In this document: in pieces, positions 17,250 to 26,256 of the stretch | Layout: each line of letters starts with the position of its first letter | How positions within the stretch are numbered: the first letter of the stretch is position 1 | Assembly (NCBI RefSeq): GCF_023571765.1 | Contig: NZ_JAMJXC010000003.1 | Coordinates: 62,001 to 126,000, forward strand | Reading direction: 5' to 3' | From: Xanthobacter aminoxidans | GTDB lineage: Bacteria > Pseudomonadota > Alphaproteobacteria > Rhizobiales > Xanthobacteraceae | Length of the DNA stretch: 64,000 nt | Position numbers and translations under genes: made by a program | Notes under the pieces: model-generated | The model's input: only the letters and a program-made list of their open reading frames with translations | Database searches by the model: none | What the model was told of the DNA's origin: nothing

Positions 17250-18266
17250 TCAGCTCCCGCGCTTGAGGCGGGCGAAGGCGTCGCCGAACAGGCCGGCGAT
17301 CCCCCGCGGGAAGAAGATGACGATGAGCACCAGCACCGCGCCCATCACGAACCGCCAGTACTGGGTGGCGGACATCACCGTGTCCTGCAGCAGCACGAAG
17401 GCAAGGCCACCCACCACGGGGCCGGCGAAGGCACCGGAGCCGCCCAGCACCGCCATGAAGACGAGGTTGCCGGATTGCGTCCAATAGACGATCTCAGGGT
17501 CCGCAAGGCCGATGGTGACGGCCAGGATCACCCCGCCGATGGCGCCGTAGACGCCGGAGATGACGTAGGCCGCCAGCCGCATCCGCGAGACGGTGACGCC
17601 GAGATAGGCTGCCTTCTGCGCGTTCTCCCGAATGGCCGTGAGGTGCAGCCCGAAGGGCGAGCGCACGATCCGCCACATGGCGCAGCCGAGCAAGGTGAGG
17701 AGGCCGAGAGCGTAGTAGTAGAACGGCCCGGTGATGAAGGCCGTCTTGCCGCCCTCGAACGCCATGCCGAACAGCAGCGGGCGCATTACCCGCATGCCCT
17801 GGTCGCCGCCGGTGAGGCCGTAGAACTTGAACAGGATGGAGTGGAACAGCATGCCGAAGGCCAGCGTCAGCATGCCGAAGAAGATGCGCGTGTAGCGCAC
17901 GCACAGGAAGCCCACCGGCACCGCGATGACCACGGCGGCCGCCACCGCGACGAGCAGGATCAACTCCAGCGACTGGACGCCGAGCTTCGAGGTCATCACC
18001 GCCGCCGCATAGGCGCCGATGCCGAGGAACATGGCGTGGCCGAAGGAGAGCAGGCCCGTGTAGCCGAACAGCAGGTTGAAGCCGAGAAGAGCGATGGCAA
18101 AGCCGAAGAACGGCACCATCAGGGTGAGCATGTAGGTGGAGGCGACGAGCGGCAGCCCTGCCATGGCGGCGATGATGACCAGGAAGGATATGAGGCCCGA
18201 AGGTCGCCAGAGGCTGGGGGACACGGCCGGCGCCACCGTGGCCGGGGCGGAGGTCGGGGTGCTCAT
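17250..18266 (-). CDS. Branched-chain amino acid-type ABC transporter permease, LivM-like
   Basis: The 338-residue integral membrane protein has the LivM hallmark FNLLFGYTGLLSFGHAMFL around residues 64-82 and a C-terminal GGSGAFAGPVVGGLAF. The N-terminal 30 residues are Pro/Ala-rich and cytoplasmic. The start overlaps the stop of the LivH-like gene by four bases. Confidence 0.9.
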   Translation of the reverse strand: MSTPTSAPATVAPAVSPSLWRPSGLISFLVIIAAMAGLPLVASTYMLTLMVPFFGFAIALLGFNLLFGYTGLLSFGHAMFLGIGAYAAAVMTSKLGVQSLELILLVAVAAAVVIAVPVGFLCVRYTRIFFGMLTLAFGMLFHSILFKFYGLTGGDQGMRVMRPLLFGMAFEGGKTAFITGPFYYYALGLLTLLGCAMWRIVRSPFGLHLTAIRENAQKAAYLGVTVSRMRLAAYVISGVYGAIGGVILAVTIGLADPEIVYWTQSGNLVFMAVLGGSGAFAGPVVGGLAFVLLQDTVMSATQYWRFVMGAVLVLIVIFFPRGIAGLFGDAFARLKRGS

Positions 18267-19144
18267 GCCATTGCCTTTCCGAAAAGCCCGGCCGGCCGCA
18301 GGATGAGCACGGCGATGACGACCAGATAGATGGAGAGAATTTCGGCCTCGGGCAGCACCATGATGGCCGCAGCCCGGATCAGGCCGACGATGAGTGCACC
18401 GGCGAGCGCGCCGCGCATGGAGCCGAGCCCGCCGATGACCACCACGGCGAACGCTTCCACCACCAGCTCCACGGCCATTTCAAGCGAGGAGGCCGAGGCC
18501 GGCACCACCAGCGCGCCGCCCACCGTGCCGAGCATGCAGCCGACCGTGAACACGGCCGCGAACACGCGGGAGGAATTGACGCCGAGACCCTCGCTCATGT
18601 CCCGGTTTTCCGCCGTGGCGCGGATGATGCGTCCGGTGCGGGTCTTCTGCAGGAAGGCGCCGAGCGCCACCGCGATGGCGATGGAGGCGGCGATCACGAG
18701 GAGATTGTAGGTGGGCACCCGAAGGCCCATGAACTCGGCCGTGCCGTAGGCGAGATAGGCGTTGTCCAGTGTCCGGGGCGTGGCGCCCCAGAAGAAGCGG
18801 AACACGTCCTGGAACATCAGCAGCAGGCCGAAGGTGAGGAGCAATTGATAGCTCTCGTCCCGCCGGTAGACCGTGCGCAGGATGCGTTCCACCGGCAGGC
18901 CGACGAGGCCGATCGCCAGCCCCGCGAGAATGAGCACCGGCAGCACCGTCCAGGCTGGAAAGCCGGCGGCCGAGGCGAGGCCAACGGCCGTGATGCCGAA
19001 ATAGGCGCCCAGCGCGTAGAACGAGCCGCAAGCGAGGTTGATGACCTTCTGCACGCCGAACACCAGCTGGAGCCCGGCGGCCACGAGGAAGAGAATGGCG
19101 GCGTGAAACACGCCGCCGAGGAGGACGTCGAGGAAGACGGTCAC
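18263..19144 (-). CDS. Branched-chain amino acid-type ABC transporter permease, LivH-like
   Basis: The 293-residue membrane protein has FLVAAGLQLVFGVQKVINLA near the N-terminus and FAVVVIGGLGSMRGALAGAL near residue 230. These are the two conserved LivH stretches. The usual NFAHG is here NLACG, a departure from most family members. It follows the binding-protein gene by 10 bases. Confidence 0.9.
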   Translation of the reverse strand: MTVFLDVLLGGVFHAAILFLVAAGLQLVFGVQKVINLACGSFYALGAYFGITAVGLASAAGFPAWTVLPVLILAGLAIGLVGLPVERILRTVYRRDESYQLLLTFGLLLMFQDVFRFFWGATPRTLDNAYLAYGTAEFMGLRVPTYNLLVIAASIAIAVALGAFLQKTRTGRIIRATAENRDMSEGLGVNSSRVFAAVFTVGCMLGTVGGALVVPASASSLEMAVELVVEAFAVVVIGGLGSMRGALAGALIVGLIRAAAIMVLPEAEILSIYLVVIAVLILRPAGLFGKAMA

Positions 19145-19154
19145 GCGGCGCTCC

Positions 19155-20429
19155 TCACACGGGAAGCTTGGAGGTCTTGAGCCATTCCCAGAAGTCCACG
19201 CCCGGCGGCTTCTGGAGCTGATCGGCGGTGAAGCTGTCCACCGTCTTCAGCGTCGGGAAATCGTAGGAGTTCTGGTTAGTGGAAAGGCCCTGGTAGAAGG
19301 TCTGCTCAGCGATCTTGTCGGCGCGAAACTGCCCCGGCCCCCCCAGGCTCTCGATCTTCTGCTTGGGGATGGATTCGATGATCTCCGTGAGCTTCGGCCA
19401 GCGCCCCGTGGCCTTGGCCGCGGCTTCGACGCCCGCCTTGTATGCGGCCAGGGCGAAATAGGCGCGGTCGGCCTCCCAGCTCGGAGCCTCCTTGTAGCGG
19501 CCCATGTAGTCTTCCACGAACGCCTTCTGGAGCGGGGAGGCATTGGGCAGCGCGAAGTAGAGTGTGTTGTGCCCGAACACGATGTTCTCGGGCATGAACT
19601 CCTTCTTCAGCTGGTTGATCTGCCAGCCGGCGGCGGGCAAAGCGAGGTTCACGCCTTCGAACAGGCCGGCGGCGGAGCCCTGCTTCATGAAGACGGGCAG
19701 GTCGGCGAACAGCATCGACGAGAAGATGAAGTCGGGTTTGGCCGCCTTCAGCGCCGCGACGTGGGACGTGAGGTCCATGGTGCCGACCTTCGGCCACTGC
19801 TCGGCCACCACCTCCACCTCCACGCCGGCGCGCTTGAGGATCTGCTGGAAAGCCTCCCAATTGTTGCGGCCGTAGGAATAGTCCGGGTTGATGCCGGCAA
19901 TGCGCTTGATCTTGCCCTTGAAGTATTTGATCGAGAGCAGGGAGGCCATCACGGCCTCGCATTCATTGTCGGTGGAGCGGAAAACGTACTGCGACTTGGG
20001 CATCGCCTCCTTCACGCCGTCCTGCGTGGTGCCGTCCCACATGATGAGGAGTGCCTGTTCCTCCTCCGCCACGGGCGCGACGCCCAGCGACACGCCCGTG
20101 GAGATGAGGCCCTGAACGCAATCCACCTTCTCCTGCAGCACCAGGCGGCGGAAGCGCTCGATGGTGTCCTTGGGAGAGGTTTCCTCCTCGATGACGAGCT
20201 CGATCGGGCGCCCGGCGATGCCGCCGTCCTTGTTCATGCGCTCCGTCGCCCACTGCACAGCGCGGATGCCGCATTCGCCCACCGTGCCCATGGCCCCGGA
20301 GCGCGGCGCGAGAATGCCGATGCGAACCGGCTTCGACTGGGCGATGGCGGGGGAAAAGATCCCCGGAGCGGCGGCAGCGAGACCGGCAGCACCGATCCCC
20401 CGCATCAAAGTGCGGCGAGAAATGTTCAT
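19155..20429 (-). CDS. Branched-chain amino acid-type ABC transporter substrate-binding protein
   Basis: The 424-residue protein has a twin-arginine leader (SRRTLMR) with probable cleavage after residue 30 (AIA). The mature protein starts KPVRIGILAPRSGAMGTVGE, and the fold is the Peripla_BP_6 type. It shares little visible sequence with the first binding protein of this window, so the two importers probably serve different ligands. It is the first gene of the minus-strand operon. A palindrome about 47 bases upstream of its start is a candidate operator. Confidence 0.9.
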   Translation of the reverse strand: MNISRRTLMRGIGAAGLAAAAPGIFSPAIAQSKPVRIGILAPRSGAMGTVGECGIRAVQWATERMNKDGGIAGRPIELVIEEETSPKDTIERFRRLVLQEKVDCVQGLISTGVSLGVAPVAEEEQALLIMWDGTTQDGVKEAMPKSQYVFRSTDNECEAVMASLLSIKYFKGKIKRIAGINPDYSYGRNNWEAFQQILKRAGVEVEVVAEQWPKVGTMDLTSHVAALKAAKPDFIFSSMLFADLPVFMKQGSAAGLFEGVNLALPAAGWQINQLKKEFMPENIVFGHNTLYFALPNASPLQKAFVEDYMGRYKEAPSWEADRAYFALAAYKAGVEAAAKATGRWPKLTEIIESIPKQKIESLGGPGQFRADKIAEQTFYQGLSTNQNSYDFPTLKTVDSFTADQLQKPPGVDFWEWLKTSKLPV

Positions 20430-20849
20430 TGGCGTCCTCCCCTAGGCGGGTCTCGTGCCCGCCTTTGTGAACTGACATATCATAGATATGCCAAAAGAAT
20501 GTCTGCAAGAAGCTTTTTTGATCTGGATCATTTTTAAGGAAGAAGGGTTGGAAAAGTTGAGTTGAATCAAAGTGTTAAATTGTTGAACTTTGGTCGCATT
20601 CGTGGGGCGACAGGCGTTTGGCGGGGCCGGATTGGCGCCTTGCATATGATGTGTGGCTGACATATTAGTGGTGCATCCGCTGTCGCGGAGCATCCTTCCC
20701 CCGTCCGGGCGCGAGGGAGCTGGGGCGGGCGACGGCTCCAGGCCCCGGCGCGTTCAGCAGCCGGGGTCTTCAGGAGCCGGCGCCTCCAGACGCGGCGCCG
20801 AGAGAATCAAGACAATGGCGCGCACCAACAGCGCGCAAGGGAGAGAGCG
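20430..20849. promoter_or_regulatory. Divergent control region between the second Liv operon and the membrane hydroxylase operon
   Basis: This 420-bp gap is AT-richer than its surroundings at 20470-20600. It holds CATATC-ATA-GATATG (20476-20490), TGATC-TG-GATCA (20519-20530) and a second CTGACATAT (20657-20665) that repeats the flank of the first palindrome (20472-20480). One copy lies near each divergent start, suggesting a shared regulator. Which regulator binds is unknown; the GntR at 13.7 kb is a candidate. Confidence 0.55.
20476..20490. promoter_or_regulatory. 15-bp perfect palindrome, candidate operator
   Basis: CATATC and GATATG arms flank ATA. The site lies about 47 bases upstream of the binding-protein start codon, where it could overlap the promoter. 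The size and symmetry suit a GntR/FCD-type dimer. Confidence 0.5.
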
Positions 20850-21647
20850 ATGGAACTCACCTCGAGCCCCATGACGGATCGGCAGCGCAAATACCGCGCG
20901 ACCTACCGCGAGCGTGTCACCGGCTGGTATAACGGATGGCTGCACATCGCCATCATCTACACGATCGGCTTCACTGCCCTCTACATCTATGTCTCGAACA
21001 TGCATGCGATCCGCTGGTGGGAGTTTTTGACCATTCCCGTCGTGTTCCTGTTCTGTAATTTCTTCGAGTGGTGGCTGCACCGCTACGTGATGCACCGGCC
21101 GTCGAGTTTTCCGCTGTTCCGCGCGGTCTATAATCGCCACACGCTGATGCACCACCAGTTCTTCACCGAAGAAGAGATGCGCTTCGCCGGGCATCACGAC
21201 TGGCGCGTCACCTTCTTCCCGCCCTACGCGCTAGTGACGTTTACGCTCATGTCCATTCCCGGCGCCATCGTGTTCGGGTGGCTGATCTCGCCGAACGTGG
21301 GCTGGCTTTTCATCGCCACCACCACCTCGGTCTACCTGCTCTACGAGTTCATGCACTTCACCACGCACATCGACGAAAACTGGTTCGTGCGGAACGTGCC
21401 CTTCATCAACACCAACCGCCGCCACCACGCCGCGCACCACAACCAGTCGCTCATGATGGAGCGCAACATGAACCTCACCTTCCCCATCATGGACTGGGCG
21501 TTCGGCACATCGGATCTCAACCGCGGGCTCATCGGCCATCTCTTCAACGGCTATGACACCCGCCATCTGAAGACCGACATGCGCCGCACCGCGCGTACGC
21601 CGAAAGGCAAGGCAAGCCCGGCCGGCCACGTCGCTCCGGCGGAGTGA
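20850..21647 (+). CDS. Sterol desaturase/fatty acid hydroxylase superfamily membrane protein
   Basis: The 265-residue protein has about four membrane segments and the full set of histidine boxes for a non-haem di-iron centre: HRYVMH, HTLMHH, HFTTH and RRHHAAHH. These enzymes use O2 and reductant to hydroxylate or desaturate lipids or alkyl chains at the cytoplasmic face. The N-terminal 30 residues are charged. The start ATG follows a GGGAGAGAG stretch. It is divergent from the second Liv importer and heads a four-gene operon with two small membrane proteins and an ABM-fold protein. The substrate is unknown. Confidence 0.88.
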   Translation: MELTSSPMTDRQRKYRATYRERVTGWYNGWLHIAIIYTIGFTALYIYVSNMHAIRWWEFLTIPVVFLFCNFFEWWLHRYVMHRPSSFPLFRAVYNRHTLMHHQFFTEEEMRFAGHHDWRVTFFPPYALVTFTLMSIPGAIVFGWLISPNVGWLFIATTTSVYLLYEFMHFTTHIDENWFVRNVPFINTNRRHHAAHHNQSLMMERNMNLTFPIMDWAFGTSDLNRGLIGHLFNGYDTRHLKTDMRRTARTPKGKASPAGHVAPAE

Positions 21648-21651
21648 GGCG

Positions 21652-22044
21652 ATGGCGTCGATCGAACCCAATATCGCCGGGCTCGCGATTTTCGCGGGCC
21701 TGTGGACCGCGGCCTGCATGGGCTTTCTGGTGCTCTCCGGCATGTTCCCGGAGAGCACCCGGCCGGCGGGGGCGCGACAGGCGGGGGGGCGCGCCCTCGT
21801 CCTGGTGAACAGCCTGCTGTGGCTCGCGCTGGCGGCTGCGGCGCTGGTCTACGGCTACGCCAACCTGCGCCTCACCAGCCTGATCGTCGTCGGCGGCCTC
21901 GTGCTGCTGTTCGCTCCGGCACCGTTCGATCTGCTGCCGACATCGTTCCGCGACGGCCGGCGGGGCCTTGCCGCCCTGGTCGCTCTCCAGGGCGCGGCGC
22001 TCGCCGTCTGGGCCGCGCTTCCCGGCGGCGGCGCACTCATCTGA
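21652..22044 (+). CDS. Small four-helix membrane protein of unknown function
   Basis: The 130-residue hydrophobic protein has predicted membrane segments at about 8-30, 48-68, 72-95 and 103-125. No recognised domain or catalytic motif is seen. It begins four bases after the di-iron hydroxylase stop with a GAGG ribosome site, so it is translated with it. A structural or electron-transfer helper of the hydroxylase is possible but not shown. Confidence 0.75.
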   Translation: MASIEPNIAGLAIFAGLWTAACMGFLVLSGMFPESTRPAGARQAGGRALVLVNSLLWLALAAAALVYGYANLRLTSLIVVGGLVLLFAPAPFDLLPTSFRDGRRGLAALVALQGAALAVWAALPGGGALI

Positions 22045-22087
22045 AGGTCAGCGCCGGCGCAGTCCGGCCAGCAAGAGGGGACATCCC

Positions 22088-22273
22088 ATGCCCACCCACA
22101 TCAAGCTCATCCTCTCCCTCATCGTCCTCGCCGTGGCTGCGGCCGGCTATGCCTTCCAGGCAGCGCTGGGGCAGGAGGGACCCAAATATGCGGTCGCCTT
22201 CCTCGGCATCTTCATGGTCGTCGCCATGTGGGTGTTCCCCGAGGTGCAGCGCCGGCCGGGCGACAAGGTCTAG
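22088..22273 (+). CDS. Small two-helix membrane protein of unknown function
   Basis: This encodes 61 residues with hydrophobic segments at about 5-25 and 34-51, and a conserved-looking PEVQRRPGDKV tail facing the cytoplasm. The reading frame extends upstream inside the previous gene, but the ATG at 22088 has an AGAGGGGA ribosome site. I do not recognise the family. Its place between the four-helix protein and the ABM protein in a tight operon argues that it is real. Confidence 0.7.
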   Translation: MPTHIKLILSLIVLAVAAAGYAFQAALGQEGPKYAVAFLGIFMVVAMWVFPEVQRRPGDKV

Positions 22274-22305
22274 TCCGACAAGAAACAAGAAGAGGAAGAG
22301 GGGGC

Positions 22306-22680
22306 ATGATCGCCATCATTTTCGAGGTGTGGCCGGCCGAGGGCCAGCGCGACACCTATCTCGATCTTGCCGCGCGCCTGCGCGTGGAACTGGAGAAGAT
22401 GGACGGCTTCATCTCGGTAGAGCGGTTCGAGAGCCTGACCAATCCGGGCAAGATGCTCTCGCTCTCCATGTGGCGCGATGAGGAGGCGGTGAAGGCCTGG
22501 CGCAACCTCACCTCCCATCGCAAGACGCAGGCGGCGGGGCGGGCAGGGGTGTTCCGCGACTATCGCCTGCGCGTCGCCGCCGTGGTGCGCGACTATGGCA
22601 TGTTCGAGCGCGACGAGGCGCCGGACGACAGCCGGGCGATGCACAAGCCGAAGGCAGCCGCGGCCGATCCCGCCTTCTGA
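22306..22680 (+). CDS. ABM-fold (antibiotic biosynthesis monooxygenase-like) protein
   Basis: The 124-residue protein opens MIAIIFEVWPAEGQRDTYLD. It carries ISVERFESLTNPGKMLSLSM and WRDEEAVKAWRN, typical of the dimeric alpha+beta barrel ABM family. Such proteins act as small cofactor-free monooxygenases, haem-degrading enzymes or isomerases. Here the role is unknown. The ATG follows a long purine run (AGAGGAAGAGGGGGC). It is the last gene of the hydroxylase operon and converges with the AMACR-like gene. Confidence 0.82.
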   Translation: MIAIIFEVWPAEGQRDTYLDLAARLRVELEKMDGFISVERFESLTNPGKMLSLSMWRDEEAVKAWRNLTSHRKTQAAGRAGVFRDYRLRVAAVVRDYGMFERDEAPDDSRAMHKPKAAAADPAF

Positions 22681-22683
22681 GGC

Positions 22684-23844
22684 TCAGCGCAGCTCCGGCG
22701 GCCAGTCGAGGCCGGAGCGACCCGCCGGATCGGACGGCGCGGCTGCGGCGGCGATCTCGTCGTCGCTGAGGCCCGCCTCGCGCAGCACCTGCGCCGTGCA
22801 ATCGCTGAGATCGAGCGGGTGGGCCTGCGCGGGAGTGCGCGAGAGGCGCGGGACGGCGGGCACGCGGTTCGGCCCGCTGTCCGGATGCCGGGCTGCGATG
22901 TGGGGATCGCTCCACACCTCGTCCGGCGCCAGCACAGGCGCGACGCAGGCGTCCGTGCCGGTAAACAGGGCGGTCCAGTGATCGCGCGATTGTCCCGCGA
23001 AGGTCGCTTCCAGCGTCCGTTCGATTTCCGGCCAAAGGTCGCGTCGCATGTGGTCCGGCGGTTCGCCGAGATCGAGACGCCGCCACAGTGCTTCAAAGAA
23101 GCCCCGCTCCAGCGCACCCACCGCGATGAAGCCGCCATCCGCGCAGCGATAGGCGCGATAGAACGGCGCGCCGCCGCCCAGCAGCCCGTCGCCGCGCGCC
23201 GGCCAATGGGGGGTCTTCCAGAGCGGCCAGTGCATGGCCATCAGCGACAGCGCGCCGTCCACCATGGCGGCGTCGATCTTCTGGCCCTGTCCGGTTGTCT
23301 TGGCTTCGATCACCGCAGCGAGGATGCCGAGCGCGGCGATCAGGCTGCCGCCGGCGAAATCCGCGACAAGATTGAGCGGCGCCTCGGGCGGCCCGTCCTT
23401 CGGTCCCATGGACCCGAGCACGCCGGCTAGGGCGAGATAGGTGATGTCGTGCCCCGCCTCCAGCGCGCGCGGGCCGTCCTGCCCAAAGCCGGTGAGCGAG
23501 CAGTAGACGAGGCGCGGGTTGAGCGCCGCCAGCGTCTCGTATCCCGCGCCGATCCGGTCGGCGACGCCGGGGCGGAAACCCTCCACCAACACGTCGGCGG
23601 TCTTCACCAGCGCATGGAGCGCGGAACGGCCGGCGGGTGCTTTCAGGTCGAGGGAGATATGCCGCTTGCCGCGCGAGAATTCCGGGATGGCGACGCCGGC
23701 CCGTCCGCCGCCCACCACGATCACTTCTGCCCCGAAATCGGCCAGCAGCATGGTGCAGTAGGGGCCAGGGGCGAGCCGGGAGAGATCGACGACGCGGATG
23801 CCGGCGAGGGGACCGCGCGGGGCAGGGAAGGGGGCCTCGACCAT
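22684..23844 (-). CDS. CaiB/BaiF CoA transferase family protein, AMACR-like
   Basis: This encodes 386 residues from the ATG at 23842-23844; a GTG one codon upstream is an alternative. Signatures are GIRVVDLSRLAPGPYCTMLL at the N-terminus and GHDITYLALAGVL with His132. NLVADFAGGS with Asp162 follows. The His/Asp pair with 30-residue spacing matches the catalytic His126/Asp156 of alpha-methylacyl-CoA racemase. 2-Methylacyl-CoA epimerisation is therefore more likely than CoA transfer. It is coupled to the acyl-CoA dehydrogenase by a TGATG junction. Degradation of a branched acyl chain would fit the operon. Confidence 0.88.
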   Translation of the reverse strand: MVEAPFPAPRGPLAGIRVVDLSRLAPGPYCTMLLADFGAEVIVVGGGRAGVAIPEFSRGKRHISLDLKAPAGRSALHALVKTADVLVEGFRPGVADRIGAGYETLAALNPRLVYCSLTGFGQDGPRALEAGHDITYLALAGVLGSMGPKDGPPEAPLNLVADFAGGSLIAALGILAAVIEAKTTGQGQKIDAAMVDGALSLMAMHWPLWKTPHWPARGDGLLGGGAPFYRAYRCADGGFIAVGALERGFFEALWRRLDLGEPPDHMRRDLWPEIERTLEATFAGQSRDHWTALFTGTDACVAPVLAPDEVWSDPHIAARHPDSGPNRVPAVPRLSRTPAQAHPLDLSDCTAQVLREAGLSDDEIAAAAAPSDPAGRSGLDWPPELR

Positions 23845-24971
23845 CACAGCCCCCGCGCGATGACGATGCGCTGAACGTCGCTGGTGCCCTCATAGATCTG
23901 GCACACCCGCACATCGCGATAGATGCGTTCCACCGGGAAGTCCGCGAGATAGCCGTAGCCGCCGAAGGTCTGGATGGCCGCGGAACACGCCTGCTCCGCC
24001 ATCTCCGAGGCGAACAGCTTCGCCATGGACGCCTCGGTGAGGCATGGCAGGCCGGCCTCGCGCAGGGCGGCGGCGTGCAGCACCATCTGGCGCGCCGCCT
24101 CGATGCGGGTCGCCATGTCGGCGAGGCGGAAGGCGACGGCCTGATGCTCCATGATGGGCTTGCCGAAGGTCACCCGCTCCTTCGCATAGGTCCGGGCCGC
24201 CTCGAACGCGGCGCGCGCCATGCCCACGCATTGCGAGGCGATGCCGATGCGCCCGCCTTCAAGATTGGACAGCGCGATCTTCAGACCCTCGCCCTCGGCC
24301 CCGAGCCGGAGGTCGGCGGGAAGGCGCATGTCGTTGAAGGCGAGCTGGCAGGTGTCGGAGGAATGCTGGCCGAGCTTTTCCTCCACCCGCACGACCTCGT
24401 AGCCGGGCGTGTCGGTGGGCACGATGAAGGCGGAGATGCCCTTCTTGCCCGCGTCCGGGTCGGTCACAGCGAAGACGATGATGACATCGCCGTTCTTGCC
24501 CGAGGTGATGAACTGCTTGGCGCCGGAGAGCACATAATGGTCGCCGTCCCGCCGGGCGCGGGTGCGGAGCGCTGCGGCGTCCGATCCCGCCTGCGGCTCG
24601 GTGAGGGCGAAGCCGCCGATCCATTCGCCGCTCGCCAGCTTGGGCAGGAAGCGCTCCTTCTGCGCCTGCGTGCCGAACTTCACGATGGGCATGCAGCCGA
24701 CGGAGGAATGCACGCTGACGATGGTGGAGCAGGCACCGTCCGCGGCTGCGATCTCCTCCAGCGCGAGGGCATAGGAGACGAGATCGGTGGCGGAACCGCC
24801 ATGGTCCTCGGGCACCAGCATGCCGAGGAAGCCGAGGGCGCCCAGCTCCTTCAGTTCCGCGCCGGGGAAGCGGTGCTCCCTGTCCCGCGCCGCGGCTCCG
24901 GGCGCGAGGCGCTCGGAGGCGAAGGCGCGTACCGCGTCGCGGATGGCAACCTGGGTTTCGGTGAGGATCAT
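23844..24971 (-). CDS. Acyl-CoA dehydrogenase
   Basis: The 375-residue flavoenzyme has [19 protein letters not shown] and the FAD/ETF loops typical of the family. The catalytic Glu361 lies in [11 protein letters not shown] at the C-terminus. It introduces the 2,3-double bond in acyl-CoA and passes electrons to ETF. The chain-length or branch preference cannot be read here, although the AMACR-like partner suggests 2-methyl-branched or short-branched substrates. Confidence 0.92.
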   Translation of the reverse strand: MILTETQVAIRDAVRAFASERLAPGAAARDREHRFPGAELKELGALGFLGMLVPEDHGGSATDLVSYALALEEIAAADGACSTIVSVHSSVGCMPIVKFGTQAQKERFLPKLASGEWIGGFALTEPQAGSDAAALRTRARRDGDHYVLSGAKQFITSGKNGDVIIVFAVTDPDAGKKGISAFIVPTDTPGYEVVRVEEKLGQHSSDTCQLAFNDMRLPADLRLGAEGEGLKIALSNLEGGRIGIASQCVGMARAAFEAARTYAKERVTFGKPIMEHQAVAFRLADMATRIEAARQMVLHAAALREAGLPCLTEASMAKLFASEMAEQACSAAIQTFGGYGYLADFPVERIYRDVRVCQIYEGTSDVQRIVIARGL

Positions 24972-25020
24972 GGCAGGTTCCTCCGGGTCTTGTTGTTAGG
25001 TTTCCTTGGCGGCCTCTGCC

Positions 25021-26211
25021 TCAGCTCAGACGCTCGATGGCGACCGCCGTCGCCTCGCCGCCGCCGATGCAGAGCGAGGCGATGCCGCGCTTGAGGCCGT
25101 AGCGCTCCAGCGCCGCCAGCAGCGTCACCATCACCCGAGCGCCAGATGCCCCGATGGGGTGGCCGAGGGCGCAGGCGCCGCCGTGGACGTTCACCTTGTC
25201 CTCCGGCAGGCCGAGATCACGCATGGCGGCCATGGGCACCACGGCGAACGCCTCGTTGATCTCGAACAGGTCCACGTCCTTCAGATCCCAGCCGGTCTTC
25301 CCGGCGAGCTTCTGCACCGCGCCGATCGGGGCCGTGGTGAAGAGGTTCGGTGCCTGGGCGTGGGTGGAGTGGCCGACGATGGCGGCGAGCGGCGTGAGGC
25401 CGCGCTTCTCCGCTTCGGAGCGGCGCATGAGCACGAGGGCGGCCGCGCCGTCGGAGATGGAAGAGGAGTTCGCCGCCGTCACCGTGCCGCCGTCGCGGAA
25501 GGCGGGCTTCAGCGTCGGGATCTTGTCCAGCTTCGCCTTGGGAGGCTGCTCGTCCGCCGCCACCACGCGCTCGGTCTTGCCGGCTTTCACGGTGACGGGG
25601 GTGATCTCCTTGTCGAAGGCGCCCCCGGCCATGGCCTTCTGCGCCTTGGTGAGGGAGGCGATGGCGAAGGCGTCCTGCGCCTCGCGGGTGAACTGGTAGG
25701 CCTCGGCGCATTCCTCGGCGAAGGTGCCCATGAGACGGCCCTTGTCATAGGCATCCTCAAGGCCGTCGAAGAACATGTGGTCGATGACCCTGCCGTGGCC
25801 CATGCGGTAGCCGCCACGGGCACGGTCGAGCAGGTAGGGGGCGTTGGTCATGCTCTCCATGCCGCCCGCAACCGCAACGGAGGCCGAGCCGGCGGCGAGG
25901 AGGTCATGGGCGAACATGGCCGCCTTCATGCCGGAGCCGCACATCTTGTTGACGGTGGTGGCGCCGGTGGAGAGAGGAAGCCCCGCGCCGAGCGCGGCCT
26001 GGCGGGCCGGAGCCTGGCCGAGGCCCGCCGGCAGCACGCAGCCGAACACCACTTCCTCCACCTGATCCGGCGCGAGGCCGGCGCGGGCGAGGGCGGCGCC
26101 GATGGCTGCGGAGCCGAGCGCGGGCGCGGCCACGTCCTTAAGGTCGCCCTGGAAGCCGCCCATGGGCGTGCGGGCGGTGCCGACGATGACGATGGGGTCG
26201 GAAGCCGTCAT
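25021..26211 (-). CDS. Acetyl-CoA acetyltransferase (thiolase)
   Basis: The 396-residue enzyme has nucleophile Cys91 in NKMCGSGMKA, His351 in GGACALGHPIGASGAR and Cys381 in CIGGGEA. These are the three thiolase catalytic residues at normal spacing. It catalyses the reversible thiolytic cleavage of a 3-oxoacyl-CoA. It lies 45 bases after the SDR gene and 49 bases before the acyl-CoA dehydrogenase gene, in a beta-oxidation operon that lacks its own enoyl-CoA hydratase. Confidence 0.93.
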   Translation of the reverse strand: MTASDPIVIVGTARTPMGGFQGDLKDVAAPALGSAAIGAALARAGLAPDQVEEVVFGCVLPAGLGQAPARQAALGAGLPLSTGATTVNKMCGSGMKAAMFAHDLLAAGSASVAVAGGMESMTNAPYLLDRARGGYRMGHGRVIDHMFFDGLEDAYDKGRLMGTFAEECAEAYQFTREAQDAFAIASLTKAQKAMAGGAFDKEITPVTVKAGKTERVVAADEQPPKAKLDKIPTLKPAFRDGGTVTAANSSSISDGAAALVLMRRSEAEKRGLTPLAAIVGHSTHAQAPNLFTTAPIGAVQKLAGKTGWDLKDVDLFEINEAFAVVPMAAMRDLGLPEDKVNVHGGACALGHPIGASGARVMVTLLAALERYGLKRGIASLCIGGGEATAVAIERLS

Positions 26212-26256
26212 GTTGCGTGTCTCCGGTCGCGGGAGGAGGTCGTCAGCGGTACAGGC

